Notes under the pieces: model-generated
The model's database searches: none
What the model saw: the letters and a program-made list of their open reading frames with translations, nothing else
What the model was told of the DNA's origin: nothing
Shown: one piece after another, positions 1 through 4,864 of the stretch
How positions within the stretch are numbered: the stretch's first letter is position 1
How the letters are laid out: each line of letters begins with the position of its first letter
Source: Nitrospira sp. UBA6909
GTDB taxonomy: Bacteria > Nitrospirota > Nitrospiria > Nitrospirales > Nitrospiraceae
Reading direction: 5' to 3'
Length of the DNA stretch: 5,473 nt
NCBI GenBank assembly: GCA_002451055.1
Contig: DKBD01000274.1
Coordinates: forward strand, 1 to 5,473
Made by a program: the position numbers and the translations under genes

Positions 1-607
1 GATGATGTACATGAGACTCTGGTTGAATCTCTTCACCTTGCAGAAAGCGATCGATCTGTTCCTGCTCTTCACGCTCTACTTGACTCACGGGGTTATACTT
101 CTCCATTGCTTGCAGGTCTTCGCTCGTAATGCTCGGCAGATGACGAATAAAATGCACCAGCTTCCAGCTATCGAGTTCCGATTCCGGAGTGCCTTTCCCC
201 CATGCGGGCATTCCGGTAAATCGGATGCCGTTCTCTATCATGTAAAATAATTCTCCATCGGAGAATGACTGCGTCTCTATGTGAGTCAGATCGGGTGTTC
301 TTGGATGGAAGTTCTGTCCGATCAAGGTAGAGCCTCTTCCATCATTCCCGTGGCAGTAGGCACAGTGGTCTGCAAAGTGAGTCCTCGCTTCTGCAAGAAC
401 CTCCTCCGAGGCGGGAACAGGGTTTCTCATCAACTTCTGAGATTCGGGCATGGCCAGGTGCCTGAGCTGGCGCGCGAACACGACCTCGAGCTCCATCGGC
501 TGTTCCTTCGCGCTGAAACCTGATTGCAGGACGTGCCACAGCACGGCGATATTTCCTGCCACGACCAGCACTGTCACCGCAAGCACCACCCAAACGCCCT
601 TTGTCAT
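1..607 (-). CDS. Membrane-anchored monohaem c-type cytochrome (partial, C-terminus beyond the left edge)
   Basis: The reading frame starts at ATG 607 and stays open to base 1, giving 202 visible residues. Residues about 5-27 form one hydrophobic segment with no clear cleavage site, so I infer an uncleaved N-terminal anchor with the rest in the periplasm. A single haem-binding motif CAYCH lies at residues 82-86 and is followed by GNDGRG, typical of class I cytochrome c. The likely axial methionine is M133 in TGMPAW. A charged, probably helical tail follows, and the visible end is His-rich (SHVHH). A Shine-Dalgarno GGAG sits 8 nt before the ATG. This is the only redox protein seen; its partner is unknown. 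It is probably an electron carrier or sensor subunit rather than an enzyme. Family assignment is firm; the physiological role is not known. Confidence 0.88.
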   Translation of the reverse strand, partial: MTKGVWVVLAVTVLVVAGNIAVLWHVLQSGFSAKEQPMELEVVFARQLRHLAMPESQKLMRNPVPASEEVLAEARTHFADHCAYCHGNDGRGSTLIGQNFHPRTPDLTHIETQSFSDGELFYMIENGIRFTGMPAWGKGTPESELDSWKLVHFIRHLPSITSEDLQAMEKYNPVSQVEREEQEQIDRFLQGEEIQPESHVHH

Positions 608-745
608 TCTCAGCGCTCCCTTGCTGGCCCCTGCTACGATTACGGATGCGAGGATCTTCAGGACCCGTCACATTCGAGGTCAATTTGAGAATCGACGCCC
701 AAACCCCGCCACACGTTACCTTGAGCAGATCAGGACAAAGAAACA

Positions 746-817
746 CACGCACGGGATTCGACATTGTATCATCTACAGACCTCTCAGGGATGACCCAATT
801 ATCGGAACCCGTGCGTG
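746..817. repeat. Perfect 10-bp inverted repeat with 52-bp spacer
   Basis: The arm CACGCACGGG at 746-755 is the exact reverse complement of CCCGTGCGTG at 808-817. With one bulged A the match extends to 13 bp (through the TTC/GAA next to the arms). The spacer contains the candidate promoter for the downstream cytochrome. The arms could be paired operator half-sites, or the stem of a large RNA or cruciform structure. There is no T-tract, so it is not a simple terminator. Confidence 0.5.
763..771 (-). promoter_or_regulatory. Candidate extended -10 promoter for the cytochrome gene
   Basis: On the minus strand the sequence reads TGATACAAT: a TGn extension directly before TACAAT, a five-of-six match to the sigma-70 -10 box. 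No good -35 box lies 16-18 bp upstream, as is common for extended -10 promoters. It would start transcription near base 756 and give a leader of about 150 nt before the cytochrome ATG. A short dyad TGTA-N5-TACA at 765-777 overlaps it and could be an operator. Support is sequence match only. Confidence 0.3.
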
Positions 818-832
818 CCCGATGGAATAATG

Positions 833-849
833 GGTGGCATGAAGCCACC
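833..849 (-). terminator. Hairpin just after the exported-protein gene, possible terminator
   Basis: The minus strand reads GGTGGC, loop TTCAT, GCCACC: a perfect 6-bp GC-rich stem with a 5-nt loop, starting about 12 nt after the stop codon of the exported-protein gene. It is followed by CCATTATTCC, only moderately T-rich. The position suits an intrinsic terminator but the T-tract is poor, so termination may be partial. Confidence 0.35.
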
Positions 850-861
850 TGACCGCGCTCC

Positions 862-1389
862 TTACCGGTGGTACGGATGGATGTCGATCAACACATTCGC
901 CTCGTCCAACTCTACTCGTACTAAGGCTCCTTCTTGAAGCGCACTAAGCTTACTACCTACTAAAGCGTCAACCGAAAACGACTTCAACCCCTCACTGGTG
1001 CGAATCTCGACGACCTCCCAGAGCGGATCCGCATAGGCGAGGTTCCCGACCAACACGCGATGCCCCTGGATCGGACGGCTTGGATCATGAATATCCAGGA
1101 GGACATTCGATTCATCCACGGTCACGATCACTTCGTCTCCCACCTTGGGTTGGTGCACTCCCATGCGTTCCGCCTTCTTTATGCTGACCGGTCGCAGCGA
1201 TGCTTTCTCTCCTGAGGACCCTTGTGTCTTCAAGTACATCAGACCCGATTCGATCTTGGTAATCGTAGCTGGTACATCTCTGTGAGAATGCGGACCGCTG
1301 AGATCGACATCGTGGGCGACAACTGGCGACCCTGCTAACACGAACAGTAAACAGGTGGGCACACAGTATATGAAATATCTTCTCGGCAT
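862..1389 (-). CDS. Small exported protein with a duplicated beta-rich repeat, function unknown
   Basis: The protein has 175 residues. I chose ATG 1389 because a near-perfect Shine-Dalgarno (AAAAAGGAGGT, 1396-1406) lies 6 nt before it; the frame stays open upstream, but those codons fall in a palindrome with no ribosome site. Residues 1-25 look like a Sec signal peptide (MPRR, a hydrophobic core, then VVA before H26), so the mature protein should be periplasmic or secreted. The rest is two related units, about residues 43-101 and 124-171. Each ends in nearly the same motif: VDESNVLLDIH (91-101) and LDEANVLIDIH (161-171). Histidines flank the units (H26, H34, H36, H101, H110, H171, H174). I do not recognise the family. 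It has its own leader, so it is probably transcribed separately from the transporter operon. Confidence 0.85.
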   Translation of the reverse strand: MPRRYFIYCVPTCLLFVLAGSPVVAHDVDLSGPHSHRDVPATITKIESGLMYLKTQGSSGEKASLRPVSIKKAERMGVHQPKVGDEVIVTVDESNVLLDIHDPSRPIQGHRVLVGNLAYADPLWEVVEIRTSEGLKSFSVDALVGSKLSALQEGALVRVELDEANVLIDIHPYHR

Positions 1390-1395
1390 GGCATT

Positions 1396-1424
1396 ACCTC
1401 CTTTTTGGTTATATTCCCTCCTTT
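1396..1424 (-). promoter_or_regulatory. Two strong Shine-Dalgarno sequences in tandem
   Basis: AAAAAGGAGGT (1396-1406) serves the ATG at 1389. A second, AAAGGAGGG (1416-1424), lies about 10 nt further upstream and has no ATG, GTG or TTG at a usable distance. The upstream copy could be a ribosome standby site or a chance purine run. The proximal copy decides the start of the exported-protein gene. Confidence 0.6.
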
Positions 1425-1431
1425 GTGAATG

Positions 1432-1450
1432 GCTCACCATCATGGTGAGC
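1432..1450. promoter_or_regulatory. Perfect 9+1+9 palindrome upstream of the exported-protein gene
   Basis: GCTCACCAT, one C, then ATGGTGAGC form a perfect 19-bp palindrome about 42 bp before the start codon. Size and symmetry fit an operator for a dimeric regulator. As RNA it would form a tight hairpin in the leader. Neighbouring bases show no T-tract, so termination is unlikely. I do not recognise it as the site of a known regulator family. Confidence 0.45.
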
Positions 1451-1451
1451 A

Positions 1452-1470
1452 CCCTGTGGTACTCACAGGG
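1452..1470. repeat. Second stem-loop, one base from the palindrome
   Basis: CCCTGTG (1452-1458) and CACAGGG (1464-1470) pair perfectly across a 5-nt loop. Only base 1451 separates this stem from the neighbouring palindrome, so a transcript would carry two stacked hairpins before the ribosome-binding region. It may be an RNA leader structure or a second protein site; nothing in the sequence decides between these. Confidence 0.4.
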
Positions 1471-1561
1471 CGGCCCTGGAGCGACCTAGCCTTGCAAGAA
1501 ATACTGAATCATCCGCAGCACAGAATGAGATCGCGTCAGACTGATTTCAGACCGAGCTGTT

Positions 1562-1726
1562 TCAACGACCCCGCTCGTTCCTTAAAATTTTCAACGCAAG
1601 AAAACTGCCCGTCCCGAATGAGTTCCAGACGGAATCGAAATCTACGTGGTCTGCGCTGAACGTGACGGGAAAGCGAGAAGACACGATGGAGTAGAGAAGG
1701 AGACCGTCGACCATGAGTCTCATCAT
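1562..1726 (-). CDS. Candidate small ORF of 53-54 codons, unrecognised
   Basis: Two adjacent ATG codons open a frame that ends in TGA at 1564-1562. GAGG lies 3 nt before the first ATG and 6 nt before the second, so the second, giving 53 residues, is the better start. The N-terminus (MRLMVDGLLLYSIVSS) is moderately hydrophobic and could be a weak signal peptide or membrane anchor. The rest (for example VDFDSVWNSFGTG) matches nothing I know. A plausible sigma-70 promoter ends only about 20 nt upstream. Against it: short length, no recognised family, and a competing GTG-started frame across the same DNA (1536-1730). It may be a real small protein, a decayed gene or chance. Confidence 0.3.
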   Translation of the reverse strand: MMRLMVDGLLLYSIVSSRFPVTFSADHVDFDSVWNSFGTGSFLALKILRNERGR

Positions 1727-1740
1727 GCACCTCTTCTCTA
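1692..1740 (-). promoter_or_regulatory. Nested inverted repeat around the small-ORF start
   Basis: TAGAGAAG (1692-1699) pairs perfectly with CTTCTCTA (1733-1740), and inside it GAGAC (1700-1704) pairs with GTCTC (1717-1721). In a minus-strand transcript the purine-rich Shine-Dalgarno region would form the 5' side of the outer stem, while GAGG and both ATG codons would fall in the bulge between stems. This arrangement could control translation of the small ORF. The structure was read by eye; no folding energy was calculated. Confidence 0.35.
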
Positions 1741-1746
1741 ATGATC

Positions 1747-1776
1747 AGTCTATCCCCCTGTTGAACAGAACGTCAA
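1747..1776 (-). promoter_or_regulatory. Candidate sigma-70 promoter
   Basis: On the minus strand TTGACG (bases 1776-1771, five of six to the -35 consensus) is followed after 18 bp by TAGACT (bases 1752-1747, four of six to the -10 consensus). The predicted start near base 1740 falls at the outer edge of the nested inverted repeat, just before the small ORF. The same promoter could also feed the exported-protein gene through a long leader. Confidence 0.4.
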
Positions 1777-1901
1777 GCAAGGTTGCCGGACCTCAGTCTG
1801 GTTTCCCCTACTTTGACGCTCGTCGCATAATCATGACTGCTCGCTTGACCGGCGTTGTCCATGCGCCGTCACCAGATGTACGGAACACGACGCTCATGTC
1901 C

Positions 1902-3254
1902 CTAAGCCCTTGTAACACGCGTCAGCGTCAACCAGCCCAGGATCCCCGCCGCCATTGATCCGACCAGGATTCCTACCTTGGCGGAGATCAGCGACGAATC
2001 ATGACCGAACGCCAACTCCGCGATAAAGAGTGACATCGTGAATCCGATCCCGGCGAGCACGCCCACGCCCGCCAATTGAGGCCATGACACGCCGCTGGGA
2101 AAAGACGCCCATCCATACCGCGTTGTAATCCACGTCGCCAACAGAATGCCGGCTGGCTTGCCCACAAGCAGGCCCACACATACGCCAAGGGCCACCGGAC
2201 TGATCAGCAAGGCTCCGAAGTTTGCATCAAGCACGATGCCGGCGTTCGCGAGGGCAAACAGGGGCATGATCACGACCGTGACCCATGGATGAAGCGCATG
2301 TTCTAATTGATGCAGCGGCGTTTCGACGTACGTGACGACGGATTTCATATGGCTGGCAATCCGTTGCCCTTCCTGATTGGCCAACGGGGGTTGGTCCGCC
2401 GCAAACGCCTGTTCAAACCGATGGAGGAGAGCCTTCCCCTTCGCAAGAAATTCAAGACCGGTCAGCCGTGGGCGAGCAGGAATCGTCGCCGCTGCGAGCA
2501 CCCCCGCGATCGTGGCATGCACGCCGGACAGGAGAAAAGCCAGCCACAATCCGCCGATCCCCAAGAGGGAATAGACGAGCGGGTGCCGCACACCCGCCCA
2601 ATTGGCGAGCATCAGCAATGTCAGGAACAACAGGCCGACCGCCAAGCTCGTCCAGGAAATGGTCGACGTGTAAAAGAATGCAATGACCAGCACGGCCATC
2701 AGGTCGTCGGCGATCGCCAGGGCGGTCAGAAACACTTTGAGGGCCAGCGGAACGCGAGCGCCCAGCAACGACAGGATGCCCAGCGAAAAGGCAATGTCCG
2801 TCGCCATCGGGACGCCCCACCCCTTCGCTCCCTCGGTCCCTGCGTTGAACAATGCGAAGAGCAGCGCAGGAATGACCGACCCGCCTAGAGCGGCGGCGAG
2901 GGGCAACACCGCTTGTCGCCATAAGGCCAGCTCCCCGACCAATATTTCCCGTTTGATCTCCAACCCGATGACGAAGAAAAACATCGCCATCAGGCCGTCG
3001 TTGATCCACTCAAGCAATGTTTCCGTCAGGGCATGGGACCCGAATGCCACACTGACAGGCGTCTTCCACAATTCCTGGTAGGAGGTGGCCCAGGGAGAAT
3101 TGGCCCAGACCATGGCCACGAACGTTGCGGCCAGTAACAGAATACCGCCGGCTGCTTCGGCGCGAATGAATTCCCGAATGGGTTCGACGATCGGCCGAAT
3201 GAGGGAAGGGCCTGTCCCCTGCGCTTGAACACCCTCGCCGCTCACCTGTTGCAA
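1902..3254 (-). CDS. nhaA: Na+/H+ antiporter NhaA
   Basis: Inner-membrane secondary transporter that expels Na+ (or Li+) in exchange for protons, giving salt tolerance and pH control. The 450 residues cover the whole family fold. MATDIAFSLG holds D153 (E. coli D133), ALAIADDL holds the ion-binding pair D183/D184 (E. coli D163/D164), and VGKPAGI holds K366 (E. coli K300). It is longer than the 388-residue E. coli protein, mainly through about 20 extra N-terminal residues and a hydrophilic insert at about 260-310, seen in many bacterial homologues. The start is uncertain: TTG 3254 gives 450 residues, while GTG 3245 gives 447 and overlaps the stop of a tiny upstream ORF. Neither has a strong Shine-Dalgarno of its own. 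It lies 12-21 bp after the CNNM gene and in the same frame, so it is surely co-transcribed. Confidence 0.96.
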   Translation of the reverse strand: MQQVSGEGVQAQGTGPSLIRPIVEPIREFIRAEAAGGILLLAATFVAMVWANSPWATSYQELWKTPVSVAFGSHALTETLLEWINDGLMAMFFFVIGLEIKREILVGELALWRQAVLPLAAALGGSVIPALLFALFNAGTEGAKGWGVPMATDIAFSLGILSLLGARVPLALKVFLTALAIADDLMAVLVIAFFYTSTISWTSLAVGLLFLTLLMLANWAGVRHPLVYSLLGIGGLWLAFLLSGVHATIAGVLAAATIPARPRLTGLEFLAKGKALLHRFEQAFAADQPPLANQEGQRIASHMKSVVTYVETPLHQLEHALHPWVTVVIMPLFALANAGIVLDANFGALLISPVALGVCVGLLVGKPAGILLATWITTRYGWASFPSGVSWPQLAGVGVLAGIGFTMSLFIAELAFGHDSSLISAKVGILVGSMAAGILGWLTLTRVTRA

Positions 3255-3265
3255 TCTCTGTTCAT
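3242..3265 (-). promoter_or_regulatory. Seven-codon ORF overlapping the nhaA start
   Basis: ATG 3265 has AGGA 5 nt upstream, the best ribosome site in this junction, and encodes MNRDCNR before TGA. The TGA shares bases with the in-frame nhaA codon GTG 3245 (GTGA). Such stop-start overlaps usually mean that ribosomes ending one frame restart on the next. It may be a coupling device for nhaA, or the trace of a small indel that put the original nhaA ATG out of frame. Confidence 0.35.
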
Positions 3266-3266
3266 G

Positions 3267-4370
3267 TTAATCCTGATGATTCGTGACGGGATATGCGCGC
3301 TTCGTATCCTCGGATGAATCGGCTCGCCCGCCGAAATGGGTGCCACGCTTTCGCGGTATCCTTGTCACGATGCCGCGCATCAGACGTCCGAGAAGATCGC
3401 TTCCGGTAATCAAACGTGGAGTATCGGCCCACAGCAGGACGGTGTCATACGTAATGATGTGATCTCCCGGAGACGTGGTATCAAAACTGAGTTGCGTGAT
3501 GACGCCCCCGAGAGGCGTCTTGCGATCCCGAATGATCACTGGCCGGTGGCAATAGTCCTCGGGGTCGGTCGGCTGTTCAGTGAACAGGGCGTGCCGCAAG
3601 AACCCGTCCGCATCCATCATCAAGTGAGGCTGATTATGTTCATCGGCGATCACGACCCAGGTTTTCCCCGAGGCGTTGATTCGTTTCAGAAACGGGTCGT
3701 CGGCCGATTTTTGGAAGGATGGAAACTGAGGACGGCCGTTCCGCAGCGGGAGCTGAACGATACTTTCGGGGTCGATCGGAACCCCTTCCTCTTCGATGGG
3801 AAGATCGTCAATGGAGAGAAAATTCAGGGCTCCGATCGCCTCGATCCGGTCTACTTCCGATTCTTCGGCAAGCATATGCCGTCGGATGATCTCCTTGAGT
3901 TCCGTTTCGCGGAAATACCGGATCGGTTCCTTGCCGAACAAGGCATCCATCATCATGGCCGAGGGCTTGACCACCGGGTACAGCAGCACGCGGTACCCCC
4001 GCAGCAGGGGCGACCACACCGACGCCATTTTCAGGGCATGACCGGAAAAGTACCCCTGCGGAAAGATTTCGCCGAAGAACGTGATGAACACCGTTGAGAA
4101 GAGAAACGCCCCGACCCCGGTGAGCACGGAATGGGATAAGAGTGTGAGCAGGACATTGACGCTCACGTTGCCCCAAATGATCGTCGCCAGCGCCCCGTTG
4201 GCATCCCGTCGCAACTCCAACACCCTGACGGCATCCCGGTTGCCGTCCGCCGCCTCCGCCTCCAACCGCAGGCGGCCCGGTTTGAACACCGCCAGGTTCA
4301 ATCCTGCAAAGATCGCTGACTGGCTCAGGCACAGCGTAATCCCAATCCAGGTCAACACCTCGTCGCTCAT
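3267..4370 (-). CDS. CNNM/DUF21-type membrane protein (putative Mg2+/divalent cation transport or sensing)
   Basis: The 367-residue inner-membrane protein begins with the DUF21 (CNNM) domain, about residues 1-145. It shows the family marks SQSAIFAGLNLAVF (16-29), ATIIWGNVSVN (62-72), and GEIFPQ (100-105), where the Pro-Gln is more like CNNM/cyclin M proteins than the Pro-Lys common in bacterial CorC/HlyC. An acidic linker (about 155-200) leads to a region (about 204-334) that resembles a diverged CBS pair ending in ITGSDLLGRLMRGI. I see no CorC_HlyC C-terminal domain; a basic, polar tail of about 30 residues replaces it. CNNM proteins are linked to Mg2+ (and Co2+) efflux or its control; the substrate here is inferred from family. 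The start is ATG 4370 with a modest GAGG 10 nt upstream. It lies in the same operon as nhaA. Confidence 0.85.
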   Translation of the reverse strand: MSDEVLTWIGITLCLSQSAIFAGLNLAVFKPGRLRLEAEAADGNRDAVRVLELRRDANGALATIIWGNVSVNVLLTLLSHSVLTGVGAFLFSTVFITFFGEIFPQGYFSGHALKMASVWSPLLRGYRVLLYPVVKPSAMMMDALFGKEPIRYFRETELKEIIRRHMLAEESEVDRIEAIGALNFLSIDDLPIEEEGVPIDPESIVQLPLRNGRPQFPSFQKSADDPFLKRINASGKTWVVIADEHNQPHLMMDADGFLRHALFTEQPTDPEDYCHRPVIIRDRKTPLGGVITQLSFDTTSPGDHIITYDTVLLWADTPRLITGSDLLGRLMRGIVTRIPRKRGTHFGGRADSSEDTKRAYPVTNHQD

Positions 4371-4400
4371 AGCCTACACGCCTCGGAAACCTTCTCGCTG

Positions 4401-4511
4401 TCATGGCGAATCAACATGCTTGCCCCTGGCCCCGTTCGAGACCCTGCGATCTTGCAATACCTGCTCCTTCACCATACATCTCACGTGATCCCCGGCGATG
4501 CCAATGCGCAT
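4401..4511 (-). pseudogene. Probable remnant of an RpiB/LacA/LacB sugar-phosphate isomerase N-terminus
   Basis: A 36-codon frame begins MRIGIAGDH and continues to KEQVLQ at residues 15-20. This follows the opening strand and helix of RpiB-type isomerases, which usually begin M(K/R)I-x-I-x-x-DH and then a helix with KE. Full-length members are about 140-150 residues and carry a later Cys-containing active-site loop; here the similarity stops after about 20 residues and the frame ends at TGA 4403-4401. A good Shine-Dalgarno (AGAGAGGTGA) precedes the ATG. I found no clear continuation in the other frames before the CNNM gene starts 30 bp later, so most of the gene seems deleted rather than shifted by one base. 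A short functional peptide or a chance resemblance cannot be excluded. Confidence 0.42.
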
Positions 4512-4558
4512 GATTGGTCACCTCTCTGAATTCTGCAGACTGTCGGCGTCCCCCGACC

Positions 4559-4786
4559 TCACCCCTTGAGTTTGCTTTGTTGCCAAGGCCAGCGCCCTTC
4601 GATTTCAAGCTCCAACGTCATCGTCAGGAACGATCTGATGAGCACGATCACCACCAACACACCTACGCTTTCGAGTGTTTGGGTGACCGTCACCGTGCGG
4701 ATGATGTCCCCGGCGATGATTGTCATCACGCCTGCCGCCTCCACCACGTACCCGGCGACGTCAAACAGGTCTTTGACCTTGTCCAT
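4559..4786 (-). CDS. Short DUF1622-type membrane protein
   Basis: A 75-residue protein with two hydrophobic segments, about 10-26 and 41-55. The second half, DIIRTVTV (27-34), VIVLIRSF (46-53) and LELEIEGRWPW (58-68), is the signature of DUF1622 inner-membrane proteins, whose function is unknown. Usual members are about 110-130 residues and carry a basic segment and a second helix before the DIIRTV motif; here the first helix runs straight into D27, so roughly 40 residues appear to be missing in frame near bases 4705-4715. I chose ATG 4786, with AAGGA 4 nt upstream, over GTG 4804, which has no ribosome site. It follows the P-type ATPase by 78 bp and precedes the isomerase remnant, which suggests a role with ion transport or stress. 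Whether the short form works is unknown. Confidence 0.75.
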   Translation of the reverse strand: MDKVKDLFDVAGYVVEAAGVMTIIAGDIIRTVTVTQTLESVGVLVVIVLIRSFLTMTLELEIEGRWPWQQSKLKG

Positions 4787-4808
4787 CCTATCCTTTCCCC
4801 GCACAAGT

Positions 4809-4846
4809 GCTTGTCGCGGCAGCGGAACCGCGATAGCAACACAAGC
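4809..4846. repeat. Intercistronic hairpin between the ATPase and DUF1622 genes
   Basis: GCTTGT (4809-4814) pairs with ACAAGC (4841-4846), and CGCGG (4815-4819) with CCGCG (4828-4832); the two stems stack on one side with an 8-nt bulge on the other. ACAAG-TG-CTTGT at 4803-4814 offers a competing fold. There is no T-tract on the minus strand, so it is more likely an RNA-processing or stability element than a terminator. Confidence 0.35.
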
Positions 4847-4864
4847 GTTCCAGAATACTGCAGG

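Larger units (their letters stand above)
1390..1901. other. About 510-bp gap without a recognised protein family
   Basis: This gap lies between nhaA and the exported-protein gene. I found no tRNA-like cloverleaf, no IS ends and no recognisable protein in either strand. It does hold a plausible promoter (about 1747-1776), a candidate small ORF (1562-1726), a nested inverted repeat (1692-1740), two stem-loops (1432-1470) and two ribosome-binding sequences. No convincing terminator for nhaA was found; a 5-bp stem at 1850-1868 lacks a T-tract. Confidence 0.6.

Noticed and set aside
342..848. 168-codon minus-strand frame across the cytochrome start and the gap before it
   Set aside because: It is out of frame with the cytochrome, whose CXXCH, anchor and ribosome site are clear; its composition (Arg/Gly-rich) is typical of a shadow frame.
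1429..1659. Plus-strand frame starting MAHHHGEH
   Set aside because: The His-rich start comes from the palindrome at 1432-1450; there is no ribosome site and the rest looks random.
1850..1868. Stem CGGCG/CGCCG as terminator of nhaA
   Set aside because: Only 5 bp with a 9-nt loop and no T-tract on the minus strand.
1811..1897. 28-codon minus-strand ORF just after the nhaA stop
   Set aside because: It starts 4 nt after nhaA with an AGGG close by, but the peptide is short, basic and without any recognisable feature.
2307..2888. 193-codon plus-strand frame opposite nhaA
   Set aside because: Antisense to a strongly conserved antiporter; the product is rich in Arg, Gln and Gly with no recognisable motif.
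3336..4097. 253-codon plus-strand frame opposite the CNNM gene
   Set aside because: Long only because of the GC-rich codon pattern of the opposite gene; no ribosome site or family resemblance seen.
4411..4608. 65-codon minus-strand frame overlapping the DUF1622 end
   Set aside because: It overlaps a recognised gene and has a low-complexity Gly/Arg composition; the rpiB-like frame in the same region has the better start and similarity.
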